A DNA stretch of 64,000 nucleotides, from positions 118,944,689 to 119,008,688 of the forward strand of contig NC_080570.1 in the NCBI RefSeq assembly GCF_030247185.1, given 5' to 3'. The stretch is from Malaya genurostris (taxonomy: Eukaryota > Arthropoda > Insecta > Diptera > Culicidae). Each line of letters begins with the position of its first letter. Within the stretch, counting starts at the first letter, position 1. This document shows, piece by piece, positions 1 to 10,085 of the stretch. The notes below the pieces were generated by a model. That model ran no database searches and was not told the origin of the DNA. It saw only the letters and a program-made list of their open reading frames with translations. The position numbers were made by a program, and so were the translations under genes.

Positions 1-753
1 AAAACAACATGCATCATAGTTTCCAAACCTGAAGCGACGAGGCCGTATTTCTTGTTCAATCCAAAGAGGTTTAAAGCCAAAAATTTTGGGCCATGCTAAT
101 TGAATCTCAATAATTTACGACTAAAACGATATTGAGCTTAAATCTATCTCGTTTCAACGAATTTACGTAGCGTTAGAAAGAGTCGGCGAAGAACTCCATT
201 CTGTTTTCGAAACAATCAGAACAAGATTTTTTTTTTCAATTTTAACTACTGAGGAATTTGACTTTGACGAACGTAGTGAAGGAACATCGTTCGTCACACT
301 TCAATTTAAAAAAGTAATAACAATTATTTCCCATAATTGCCCAGTAAAGAACATCAGTCAACTAACGATACACATTTAAAACCAAAACAAACAAAAACTA
401 TTTGGAGTAGGTAATGTTACAGACATAGCCGCGAAATTGACGTAGGACTGCATTGGAGATGTGTATAGATATTAACTGATTTGATTACGTTTGATCATTT
501 AAGATTTTGTAGTGCTGAAAAGAACCTTTCGGTTTCGGAAGATTTCGTTTGTAGTCTAGGAATTAGAACGGCAGTTTAAGACAGTTTTCTAAATAAATTC
601 TTCACGTCACTTTTGAAGTTCTGAAAAGGACCGCTAGTGGTTTTGGAGTCCTGGAAAGGTCACCAGTCAAAGTCATTTGACTAAGTTTGAGCCTTGATCT
701 ATAAGAAATCATTACTCATTGCTCATATATTTCAATATTTTATACAAATTTCA
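1..753. other. AT-rich DNA, no gene seen (myosin VI intron)
   Basis: No coding region, RNA gene or repeat boundary is recognised. If the minus-strand myosin VI exon at 6759-6942 is read correctly, this stretch is part of its long downstream intron. Confidence 0.5.
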
Positions 754-2010
754 GTGAAGGAAGCTATCAAAATGCTGTACCGGATTTATTTTCGGCTTTC
801 AGAAGGGCCAAATTGTGGCCAATGCTAACCAAATTATTCTAGATTTGCAGTAAACTGATAATGTTTACCTTCGATTTGCAACAAAGTAATCTTAATATTT
901 CTATAGATAATAAAGATAACATCTAGCGCCATTAGAACGGCTGACTTTGTATAATGTTCCCCATCATTACCTTTTTCTACAATGCAAACGACCAGCAGCT
1001 GCATGACGCAATTGCTCGAACTGCTCACAATACTGATTAAGAGTTAAGAGATTTTTTGTGCGTGATTTCCTTTGTAGCATTTTTACAAATGGGCTACAAA
1101 AATAGCAATATATAACATTTTAATGTCCATTATATAATTTCGGATTTGCATATTTCAATGAAAGAAACTATCAAAATGCAGTAAGGGATTCATTTCCATT
1201 TCCATTTCATTTCAGAATGACCAATTTGTGGAATTCTCTACGACATTGATCACTGTTCGGAACATTTCTCTCGAACGTGATGCAGCCAAATGCTAGCTTT
1301 ATTTGCGCTCGTTTGGTGCGAATTTTGCTCAGCGAAAAGTGCAAAAAGCTAAACAAATTTTTCTAGATTTGTACTAAACTGATGATTTTCACCTCCGATT
1401 TGCAAAGAAGTCATCTTAATAATTTTTTGGATAATATTTAGGACCATTAGAACGGCTGATTTTGTATAATTTTGCCATCGTTATCTTTTTCTCTGAAGCA
1501 AACGACCAGCAACTGGATGACGCAATCGCTCGAACTGCTCACAATGCCGATTGATTTAAAACTAACCCAATTTTGGTTGATAGCTTTCTTTTTACGTGAT
1601 CTCCTTTGTAGCTTTTTCACAAAGCTACAAAAATAGCAACATATAGAATTTTGATGTCGAATATTTCATTTCGGATTTGCATATTTCATTGAAAGAAACT
1701 ATCAAAATGCAGTACGGGATTCATTTCCGGCATTCAGAAGGACCAATTTGTGAAATTCTCTACGATATTAAACACTGTTCAGAAGATTTTTCTCGAACGC
1801 GATGCTGTCAAATGCTAGCTTTATAGGCGCTCGTTTGTTTACCTTTCGATTTCAAAAGAAGAACGGGTGTAGTTCTTAAGATAACATTTAGAGCCCTTAG
1901 AAGGGTTGATTTTGCAGAATGTTCCCCATCGTTGTCCACTTTTCCTTTTCTTTTTCTCCAATGCAAACGACCAGCAGATGGATGACGCAATCGTTCTTGT
2001 TTGAAGTGAA
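754..2010. repeat. Three-unit imperfect tandem repeat (about 0.4-0.53 kb per unit)
   Basis: A phrase around 'ctatcaaaatgcagta' recurs near 754, 1159 and 1690, followed each time by a region containing 'acgaccagcagctg' or a close variant (near 987, 1502, 1967). The second unit is the longest, about 531 bp. The first is about 405 bp and lacks an internal block. Short minus-strand reading frames in the units resemble each other, but each carries different breaks and I recognise no protein family. The best reading is a locally duplicated non-coding repeat in the myosin VI intron. A decayed short exon cannot be excluded. Confidence 0.6.
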
Positions 2011-3219
2011 ACTCACACTGCGAACGTCCAACAGGTGATATGCTCACAGAAGCCCACTTTAGGATCGATTTTATTTCGGCCCACTCTTTAAAAACATTCA
2101 CCAAATGTTGTAATATCTTTGAAAAACTCTTCCGCAATAGGTAATTTAATGTGATTAGCTTCAAATTAATGCAACGTGGGTCACTTAACATCGATTAAAT
2201 TCATAAAGTTTGTTAGGTGGCCAAAATATATGAAGTGGCCAAAAAATCTCTGTTACCCTAGTTGTTGTTTTTCTTGCGTTTAGACTTGAGGAACGGAGCC
2301 TCATATTCGCAGTTGAATAATGCCGGGTGTAGTTCCACTGTCTTGACGTAGATGGCGGTATGTGCACTCGATGTATCTCTGTCCATGGATTTTCATAGAC
2401 TGGAGCTGGCAAATGTGCAACAAGGGCTTTTGAAAGATTCGGTTGATTTTGATGTTTCGTGTTTGGACCTATTTTTTCACTATTTTAACAATGTTTACGT
2501 AACAAACATGGTATTAACAACAATCTCACACCTTTTTCCATTCGTTTCGTGAAAGAATTAAAGAACATTCTCTAATTGGGAATTAGGAAATCTAATCTGG
2601 AGTAATTTCGTTACACTTTCGTGCTGTGAAATTTTGAAAATGCACCCAATCATAGTAAAGAAGGACGTAGTCCTACGTCAAAACATCTAATTCGATTTCA
2701 AAGATGGTGCCAAATTTACAATTCAAATAAGCAAATACTATTTTCTCTGTGAAACAACGAAATAATCCATTCCACTCCCAAGAGTTCGCTTTCACAGGAC
2801 GACAGAAACAAAGTACAGTATAGTAATGCAGACAATAGGACGGTGTAAAAATGAGCAAACCTAATGAATGAAAGCTACCGGCCCTAGCGCCAGCCCGAAA
2901 AACTACAACTACTGTTAACCACCTGGTAGTGCAAGATTCGACCTTTGATACGAGATCTTGACGCTTTCACTCTTAGAAAAAAAAGAAAATTACACATGAC
3001 GTAAATTCAAGCAAGCCGTATTTCCTTGGAAGATAACAGAATATTACATCCATTAACATGTAAATCTAGGTTTTGTGTTTATTTCGCTGTAAATTTAAAT
3101 GTAAATTATTATTTACATGCATTCAGATGTAAATTTAAGTAAATTGTGACTCTCCTTTTGCATTTATTGAGATGCAAATTTAAATTGATTTTTCGTTGTG
3201 TGTTGCTTAAAGAGTAATA
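2011..3219. other. No gene recognised; AT-rich with recurring TGTAAATTTAA motifs
   Basis: No gene is recognised. Between about 3000 and 3190 the motif TGTAAATTTAA and variants recur on both strands, which gives short inverted repeats. This looks like a decayed MITE-type element, but no termini could be fixed. Confidence 0.4.
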
Positions 3220-3755
3220 ACGTGGAAGAAACTTCCATTCAAAAATAAATTCGCAAGAATTTTTGCCGAGTTATCCTCAAAGGTGTACATTTGTTACGCA
3301 TGCGCTCAAACGAGGCTATACCTTCTTATGTGACATTCGGTTAGGACACAAGCAGTCCGTATAAAACGCTTGTCACCTACCACAATCAACTGGTCACATG
3401 TTAATATTACCAACAATCTGATTACTACGGCAAGCGTTGTCAAAAACCGGACAAGAAATCCTCTACCTTCAAGTTCAACGATACTCCTTCTACTGTGGCT
3501 CCAAGTAACCGAAGTACTTCTTCTACACTATCCCTAAGCAGCCTCAGCACTTCTGAAATAGCCATCAGCAACAATTAAACACTCTCATCAACGAAACCAT
3601 CAACTGTAACCAATGTAGAAGCAAGTACCCAGCACAGTTGTAACGATGTTTCCGCCAAAAACAAAGACACCGAACCAATGGACGGTGGCGTGAATAACGA
3701 ACCATTGCTTCCCCTTCATTTTCTGGATGGCCATGAGAACGCCTCTCGCCTTTTT
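3220..3755 (+). pseudogene. Decayed gag-like ORF1 of a non-LTR retrotransposon (copy 3)
   Basis: The plus-strand frame from about 3262 reads NFCRVILKGVHLLRMR, then AIPSYVTFG, a stop, and KTLVTYHNQLVTC. This aligns segment by segment with the ORF1 of the elements at 19621-20631 and 54614-55507. The zinc-knuckle region survives as C-stop-YY...YYGKRC, so two metal ligands are replaced. A Ser/Thr-rich tail and the MDGG segment near 3677 match the C-terminal tail of the other copies. The 3' end is lost close to the start of the family A repeat at 3783. In-frame stops show it is dead. No ORF2 or reverse transcriptase follows it. Confidence 0.75.
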
Positions 3756-3782
3756 TATCTGTATATGATAAACGTCGAAAGT

Positions 3783-4735
3783 CGAAAAGCCTGCTTTAAT
3801 CCACGTAGTGGTGTAATAATGTCTTTCTCATCTAACTAATGTTTTCATAAATATCAATAAGGGATTCTTAAAAAAACTCTTCTTTAAATCTTCAATAAGA
3901 AAAAAGTTTTTTCAACTATACACTAGCACAACCTTTCGAGCTAACTTCTTCGTTTTTTTGCCAAGTCACTCTAAAGGACGGTTTAAATCAGTTGTTCTGG
4001 AACCGGAAGTCGGATATGAACAAAAGTCAATGGCAGTCTATGAGACCGTAAAACTTTTCATTTGAGTATAATTTGTGATAATCGGTAACGCCGTTTCTGA
4101 GAATTTGGAGTAATTTACGGTTTGGAGACAAGGGAACGAAGATCCAATATACCCTAAACGAATGTATTCATCCACTATCCAGACTTGTCAAACTTGAAGA
4201 TTTATAAGTATTTGGTTCGATTTTTCAGTGTAATATAAAGAAATACGCTCTTGAAATTGAAATTTGTATGCTTATCACCCTGTAATTCCGGAACCATAAG
4301 TCGTATCCGGAAGAAACTCGATAGGGCTCTATGGGATTGAATGACCTTTCCTAGGCTTGTGAAATTTTGTGGGACGGTCTCTGAGAAAATCAAGTGCCCT
4401 TTTTTTTTATTTTCAAGCACATTTTATCCGGAATCGGAGGTCAAATGCGGATGAAATTCAATAGCAGGCTATGGGACTGCAGCGCCTTTCATTTGAATCT
4501 AAGTTGACGGAAATTGATAAAGCAATCTCTGAGAAAATCGAATTCGTCTGTTTTAGAAAAGTTGCACATATTACCCTGTTACTCTCGAGCCGGAAGATCG
4601 ATCCGGATAAAATTCAACAGTAGACTATAAAAGCAAGAGAGCTTCCATTTGATTCAAAGTTTGAGAAAATCGGTCCGCCATTTCTGAGAATCCCAAGTGC
4701 AGTAAAATTCGGAAACTCTTCATCAAGCCAGGATT
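3783..4735. repeat. Family A dispersed repeat, degenerate copy
   Basis: It begins with the family A head (GCCTGCTTTAATCCACGTAG, then TAATGTCTTTCTCAT), which is also seen at 25322 and 26313. Inside are several rounds of the internal unit: CCGGAAGTCGGAT, a 'tatgggac' segment, CTTTCATTTGAA, a 'gaaaatcggt' segment, and TCTGAGAAAA. The usual tail with the CA microsatellite and TATATGAGAAAGGC is missing. It is non-coding and AT-rich. Confidence 0.7.
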
Positions 4736-5083
4736 TTGCTTCAAGTGTATTTTTTCTATTCAACCATCGTTTTCAATTGAACTTACAACGTTCAAATTAA
4801 TATTGTGGCATTATCAAATTACCGAGCAAATTTTCTGAGCTATTGCGCGATGAGTAAAAAATAGTTTTTTTCTTTCTTTGAGAGAAGGAAATGGTTTCTA
4901 AACAACTTTTGTATGTTTCCACAAAAGTTTATAGTATGGTTTAATTTGTTAGACTTTCATTTTGCAAAGGAGTAAATTTTTGTTTAATTTCCATTTGAGA
5001 ACTCATAACTATAGATATCATAACAGTATCACGAGAACGTATATATAGTCGTCGTCGAACATTCTTCAAACGAATGAGCAACT
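4736..5083. other. No gene seen
   Basis: This is AT-rich sequence between two repeats. Nothing is recognised. Confidence 0.4.
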
Positions 5084-5886
5084 GAAAATTGTCGTCGATA
5101 ACAGGAGAACTGAATTCAGTTGGGCGAATCATTTTAACACTCCCTTCATTATTGTCCAAAATTCCTCGATCGTTCAAAGCTTGGCACAGCGACAAAATAC
5201 CATAGTGGCGTTATTTTTCCCGTACTATTTCTTCGTCACTATTGAATAGTGACAAGATGTCAAATCGATAAAAAATGTGTTGGTTTTGATAATTCTGCTT
5301 TGAAGCTAACAAAAGGCATTTTCGGAGGCACTCTTCGAAGTCGATTTCACTGTTAATAATGCCGACTGAACTAAATGGGTGGTTAGTTTTACCGCACGTA
5401 CAGATTGCTTGCCAAAAGATTTTTTTTTTGAATAAAAATCTATCTTCTGATCTTTAAACTTAGACTCTAAATTATTGAGTAAGGTGAAAATTGTCGTCGA
5501 TACCAGGAGAACTGAATTTAGTTGGGCGAATCATTTTGACTCTCCCTTAATTAATTGTCTAAAATTCTTCGATCGTTCAGAGCTCTGGACAGTGACAAAA
5601 TACCACAGTGACATTATATTCCTCGTACTATTTCTTCGTCACTATTGAATAGTGACAAGATGCCAAACTACAAAAAATGTGTTGTTTTGATAATTCTGCT
5701 ATAAAACTGGCAAAAGACATTTTCGGAGGCACTCTTCGAAGACGATTTCACTGTTAATATTCTCAAATGATATAAATGGATGGCTGAATTTCCCGCACGT
5801 ACAGATTGTTTGCAAAATGAGATATTTTTTTTGAATAAAAATCTATTTTCTGTTCTTCAAACTTAGACTCCAAATTTACTCAGTCC
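5084..5886. repeat. Direct tandem duplication, two units of about 401 bp
   Basis: GAAAATTGTCGTCGATA starts at about 5084 and again at about 5485. The two units stay highly similar to the end, including the shared block ATTTTCGGAGGCACTCTTCG. Each unit has a near-perfect hairpin GTCACTATTGAATAGTGAC (near 5236 and 5637). On the minus strand both units can be read as a short protein-like stretch around KMIRPT-FSSP-IDDNF, but with different interruptions, so coding is unlikely today. The family is not recognised. Confidence 0.7.
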
Positions 5887-6756
5887 TATTACTATTTCGA
5901 GACGCTGTTTTCAAAACTTCAATGTAAATCCAAATACGCTTTAATCAGATTCCTACCATATTGATGTATATATCTTTACTCGGGTACTGTGATCACGGGT
6001 TGCTTTCTTTATCGCACGCATGAACCACTGACTAACAGTTCTTGAATACATACAAGAGATTATCGCATACACACGTATAAAAAGATAGAATTCTAATGAT
6101 TGTCAAGCATTGTCATTGAATGAATATATGCAGCAGTGCGTTACGGCGGTTGCACTCAACTTGCAACCAAATTCCATTGCATTGTTCCGCTGCTTATCTG
6201 ATCCCGCTTTCGTCTGAGAGGAACAGTATCAGCTGTTCTTTGCCACCTTGATTTACGTCACATAATTTACGACTACCAAACACACACTCTGCAAGCCTGA
6301 CAAGTGTACCATTCTAATCAATCTCAGATTTTTTTTTCGCGACTCTTTGATGCGGTGACACATGTCGGTGTCCAATTGAACATCTCCGGGGGCGGCAAAC
6401 GGCAACGACGATGTTGATTTTATATTGTTTTACGAACGTTAGTTGAGACATTTACGTTCGTGTAATCTCGCGCAATGTTGAGCAACATAGTTTGGAGTAC
6501 TGGCATGGGCAGGGTGCATGCGCCAGTTGCCATGCAAAACTCGGAAAACAATGCCCGCCTGCATGATGTATTACTTCACACATCAATTAGTAGTACAAGC
6601 GTCTATTACACCACACACACCCGCACAGCACACCGTTGGGGAAGGCAGTAACTCGGCATAAACAATTACCTTTTAAAACGAACATTTACTTCCGAACGAG
6701 ATCTACCTGGGAGCATTTACCACCCACCCCGTTTAACGAGCACATTCATCATACTT
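5887..6756 (-). other. Myosin VI intron 1, proximal part; nothing else recognised
   Basis: This lies directly downstream (minus strand) of the myosin VI first-exon donor. No second exon encoding the expected continuation (NCELMFLNEA-like in insects) is visible here or further toward base 1. GC content is somewhat higher than in the repeat regions. No transposon boundaries were found. Confidence 0.5.
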
Positions 6757-6758
6757 AC
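6750..6758 (-). promoter_or_regulatory. Splice donor of myosin VI exon 1
   Basis: Read on the minus strand, the exon end GATAACT is followed by GTAAGTATG, a near-perfect metazoan 5' splice site. It interrupts the reading frame exactly where the conserved DDNC segment is expected to continue. Confidence 0.8.
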
Positions 6759-6942
6759 AGTTATCATCGTGATCGGACACGGCCTCACAGGACGCGAAGA
6801 TATCCTCCAGGATGCAGTTCCGCCGGGGTTGTTTGCTGTCCAGTGGTTGCACCTCGTACTCGTCGGCACCGATCTCCGTGATCCGACCTTGGATGTAGCC
6901 CTGGTGGGAATCCCGAGCCCACACCAGCTGGGAGTCCCACAT
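6759..6942 (-). CDS. jar: Unconventional myosin VI, first coding exon (N-terminal SH3-like region)
   Basis: Myosin VI is the actin motor that walks toward pointed ends. In flies (jaguar/Myo95F) it acts in membrane dynamics, spermatid individualisation and cell division. The minus-strand frame starts MWDSQLVWARDSHQGYIQGR, continues with ITEIGADEYEVQPLD, and ends in DHDDN. This aligns closely with the fly N-terminus (QLVW, GYIQGRITEIG, HDDNC). The ATG has a good context (ACCATG), and an in-frame TAG lies about ten codons upstream, which fixes the start. The exon is 184 nt (61 codons plus one base) and ends at a GTAAGT donor in phase 1, so the last Cys codon is split as T|G.. The motor domain and the rest of the gene lie outside the window beyond base 1, which makes intron 1 longer than 6.7 kb. 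The gene symbol follows Drosophila usage. Confidence 0.86.
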
Positions 6943-7100
6943 GGTGTCGTCGGGTGTGACCTCGTTCGCGTACTATATGGTGACGACTGGCTGGGTCGCT
7001 GCCCGGACACTAGCCACGATTCGGCCGTTTCTCGCTACTCGCAACTCGCGATTCGCGATGATGATGATGGTGGTGATGGTGGAGGGTGAGACCTGTCAGT
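6943..7100 (-). promoter_or_regulatory. Likely 5'UTR and promoter-proximal DNA of myosin VI
   Basis: This is the GC-rich stretch immediately upstream (minus strand) of the myosin VI start. It contains an in-frame stop, a run of ATG/ATC trinucleotides (about 7056-7085) and no transposon similarity. The transcription start and any upstream non-coding exon cannot be placed by eye. Confidence 0.45.
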
Positions 7101-7626
7101 AATCTACGGGTGGAAGAGAGAGAAAATGCTCATTTTAGATAAGATTAGTGTTATCTGCGTTGGTACTCTGAAATAAGCTGGGGAAGTCAGGAAATTTCAC
7201 TAATTCTTGGTTACACCACCGCCACAAAAAGAAGCATCCCTTGCCCAAATTAGTCATCCGTTTTGACTGTGCCATCGACTAACTACTGGAAGTGTTGATT
7301 GGAAGACATATCAATCCAAAGAGGTGTAACCTGATAGCGAGCGCGAAAATAGTCCGCCCTAGCAAAACTAAGTGCGACAGCATTTGATGGATTTGACCTT
7401 GCCTTCCTTCGTGTGTTCGAGCGTCCGTGATTCTAAATCGCGATTGCAGTTCCGTAAATGTGTCATCGCCGCTGAGAGAGAGCGAGACAGACTACTGATG
7501 AGAACTGCGCGAATTCTGTAAATGTAATTGGCTGGAAACGTGGAAACTCGACCAGAAGATTAGAACAAATTGCGGTGGCGTTCAATGAAACTTTGCTTTA
7601 CTGAATAGAAAATTAATGCTACCGCA
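7101..7626. other. Upstream region of myosin VI, no gene seen
   Basis: No coding or repeat structure is recognised. A GAGAGAGAGCGAGA stretch near 7471-7486 is the kind of GA-rich motif found in insect promoters, but nothing else supports that reading. Confidence 0.35.
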
Positions 7627-8136
7627 CCCGGGTAGAAGTGATTAGCAAACAAGTTTTATTATTAAAACCAAACGTCTCAATGGTAGAATTTAACAAACAT
7701 CAAACATCATAACAAATTCTGAATGAGAAAACAGCAAGAAAATATAAAATTCCTTCATTTTAATATCAAAGCAGGAACAAAATATTTATAGAGGACTAAT
7801 TATTCAGTTATTTGATATTCCAGCTGTCAGAATAGAATAATATTTATTTTATTTTATAAGTATTTATCGTATCTGATTCTGATGCAGTTTATTAAATTGT
7901 ATTTTATTTAAAGATAGAACTACTGGATCAATTGAACTTAATTAAATTGGAGTTACTCATCAATAACGAAATAAGATAAAACAACTAGTTTTGATACTAA
8001 ACAGATATTATACAATTGTTGGGATCCTTCGATGAAATATCGAAAAATTATCAAGTATCGCTATGACAGCTCAGCAGCATCAAGACAAGAGATGATGGTA
8101 AAATTTGTTATTATTTTGATTTTTGTTTGTTATTTC

Positions 8137-8496
8137 CGCGAGCGAATCATTTTGCCGAGAGTCGTTTCGTCGAAAGTCGTATCGCCGATAGGGTCATTTT
8201 TTACAAAAGGGTAATTTTGAATACATAACATAATTTATTAGAAAACTGCAAATTCTGGTTATTCATCAAATATATCTATTTGTTTTTAAATCTTCTGGAT
8301 AATTGATAACCGATGCCAAGATGGCTCGGCGCCACAAAGCCGGCGAGGCAACGCCAGCTGAGTTGGCCGCCGACCCGCCGTCGGAATGTGTTTACTTGTC
8401 TTTTTTATCAATTCCAATCACGATATTAAGACTAATGAAGAATTCCGCGAAATGCTTCTTTCGGCGAAATGACATTCGGCGAAATGACCCTGATCC
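8137..8496 (+). mobile_element. TTCGCCGAAA-type MITE, copy 1
   Basis: The ends carry arrays of TTCGCCGAAA-like units in inverted orientation: AGTCGTTTCGTCGAAAGTCG on the left, TTCGGCGAAATGAC repeats on the right, ending CTGATCC. It is flanked by GTTATTTC and GTTATTTA, a near-perfect 8-bp target duplication. A GC-rich internal block (about 8313-8388, from CCAAGATGGCTCGGC) is shared with the copy at 55964-56744. Non-coding and presumably mobilised in trans. Superfamilies with 8-bp duplications include hAT, P and Merlin, but the terminal bases do not decide between them. Confidence 0.75.
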
Positions 8497-8504
8497 GTTA
8501 TTTA

Positions 8505-9675
8505 ACAGTTCGGCTGAAAAGTTCGTATCGTTTAATAGAAACACACATTTTTTTGCCAAAATTCGTTTTTATTATTCAACATAATTGCCATCAGAGGCGA
8601 TACAGCGATTATAGCGATCTTCCAACTTTTCGATGCCATTTTTGTAGTACGATTTGTCCTTTGCCTCAAAATAGGCCTCAGTTTCAGCGATTACCTCTTT
8701 ATTGCTTCTGAGAACAGGAAAAAGTCACTGGGGGGCAAATCTGGAGAATACGGTGGATGAGGGAGCAATTCGAAGCCCAATTCGTTCAATTTCAGCATGG
8801 TTTTCATCGACTTGTGACACGGTGCATTGTTTTGATGAAACAAAACTTTTTTCTTCTTCAAATGAGGCCGTTTTTTTTTTTAATTTCGTCCTTCAAACGC
8901 TGTAATAACGCTATATAATAGTTACTGTTGATGGTTTTTCCCTTTTCAAGGTAGTCGATGAAAATTATACCATGCGAATCCCAAAATACAGACGCCATAA
9001 CCTTACCGGCCGATTGTTGAGTCTTTCCACGCTTTGGGTTCGGTTCATTGCGTGCAGTCCACTCAGCTGTCTGTCGATTGGACTCCGGAGTGAAGTGATG
9101 GAGCCATGTTTCGTCCATTGTTATATATCGACGAAAATAATCGGTTTTATTTCTATATAACAGCTCCAAACACTGCTCAGATAATATGTCCAACACGTTC
9201 CTTTGATATCTTTAGGGTGTCAGCTATCTCGATCAACTTCACTTTACGGTCATTGAAAATCATTTTGTGATTTTTTTCACGTTTTCATCGGTAACAGCCT
9301 CTTTTGGACGTCCACTGCGTTCATCGTCTTCGGTGCTCATATGACCAGTACGAAATTTTGCAAACCACTTACGAATTGTTGCTTCGCCCGGTGCAGAGTC
9401 TGGATAACACTCATCAAGCCATTTTTTGGTATCGGCGGCACTTTTTTTCATCAAAAAGTAGTGTTTCATCAACACACGAAATTCCTTTTTTTCCAGTTTT
9501 TTCACAATAACAAAAGTAACTTCACTCAAAATGCAATATCTCACAAACTAATAATCAGACAGCTGTCAAATTTATACACGTATCTTTTGAAGGTTGGTAC
9601 TAACTGAAAATGGTATGGATTTAATTCTAGTGGCGCCCTCTCATAGAAACGATACGACCTTTTCAGCCGATCTGT
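8505..9675 (-). mobile_element. mariner-family transposon, full length end to end but internally deleted
   Basis: The terminal inverted repeats are ACAGTTCGGCTGAAAAGTTC at 8505 and the inverse of ACAGATCGGCTGAAAAGGTC at 9675, flanked by TA on both sides (8503-8504, 9676-9677). Length is 1171 bp, slightly short for mariner because of deletions in the transposase gene. A 190-bp fragment of a sister copy lies at 26127-26317. It sits at the right edge of the TTCGCC MITE's target duplication, inside the CCCGGGTAGA element. Confidence 0.9.
8572..9496 (-). pseudogene. mariner transposase, broken
   Basis: The N-terminal DNA-binding part is readable (FRVLMKHYFLMKKSAADTKK, then RKWFAKFRTGHMSTEDDERSG). 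The catalytic part is also readable: YITMDETWLHHF with the first Asp, then HQNNAPCHKS, where the second catalytic Asp is Asn, and SPDLPPSDFF with the third. The expected ATG is CTG near 9494. About 30 codons are missing after KERVGHI (near 9190), another block is missing after FLFSE (near 8710), and the A-run near 8871-8881 shifts the frame. The C-terminal GNYVE and stop lie at 8572. With a catalytic residue replaced and two deletions it cannot be active. Family placement is mariner (DD34D). Confidence 0.92.
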
Positions 9676-9689
9676 TACATCTACCCGGG

Positions 9690-10085
9690 CAGTCGTGTTG
9701 GTTTGTGCCTCTCGGTTTTTACACGGTTTTCCAATATTATGCGGTTTTTTACTCGTATTTCTAAAGTTACGGCTTTTTCAGGTGGATCTCCAAAGTTACG
9801 TGTTTTTTTTTTCTACGTGTATTCCCGAAATTACGCCGATTTTTCACATGAATTTCCGAAGTTGCGCGTTTTTACGCAATGTTTTAAGCGGATTTTTGAA
9901 AGTGCGCGTATTTCGCGGATTTACGAAACTTCGAGGTTTTTACGCGTATTTCTGAAGTTACGCGTTATCTTTTTAGACATTAATTTTTTAACTTATGCGG
10001 TCTTTTTTCACGCGGATTTCTGAAGTTATACCGTTTTTTCACAGATTTCCAAAGTTACACCGTTTTTTTACGCGGATTTTTCTTT
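9690..10085. repeat. ACGCGGATTTCCGAAGTT-type repeat cluster
   Basis: There are a dozen or so imperfect units of about 25-35 bp built from ACGCG-ATTTC-GAAGTTACGCG and T-runs. The same units fill the termini of the small element at 50595-50745 and the arrays at 32.6-35.5 kb and 46.9-47.8 kb. The long plus-strand reading frames here (9695-10023) follow from the repeat's lack of stops and are not genes. Confidence 0.7.

Larger units (their letters stand above)
7627..9689. mobile_element. CCCGGGTAGA-ended element, copy 1, interrupted by two insertions
   Basis: The left end CCCGGGTAGAAGTGATTAGC at 7627 and the right end CATCTACCCGGG (to 9689) are inverted relative to each other. Removing the two inserts (8137-8496 with its 8-bp duplication, and the mariner at 8505-9675 with its TA duplication) rejoins TTTGTTATTTA to CATCTACCCGGG and gives an element of about 0.52 kb. 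The interior resembles copies at 11274 and at 47815-49743. It has no reading frame, so it is non-autonomous. The superfamily is unknown. Confidence 0.75.

Noticed and set aside
6636..7089. Two plus-strand frames and a second minus-strand frame overlapping the myosin VI exon
   Set aside because: They are shadows of the real exon. Only the 6942-6759 frame has the conserved N-terminal motifs, a supported ATG and a splice donor.
9695..10023. Two overlapping plus-strand frames of 86 and 106 residues
   Set aside because: They lie wholly within the ACGCGG repeat cluster. The peptides repeat themselves and reflect the unit sequence.
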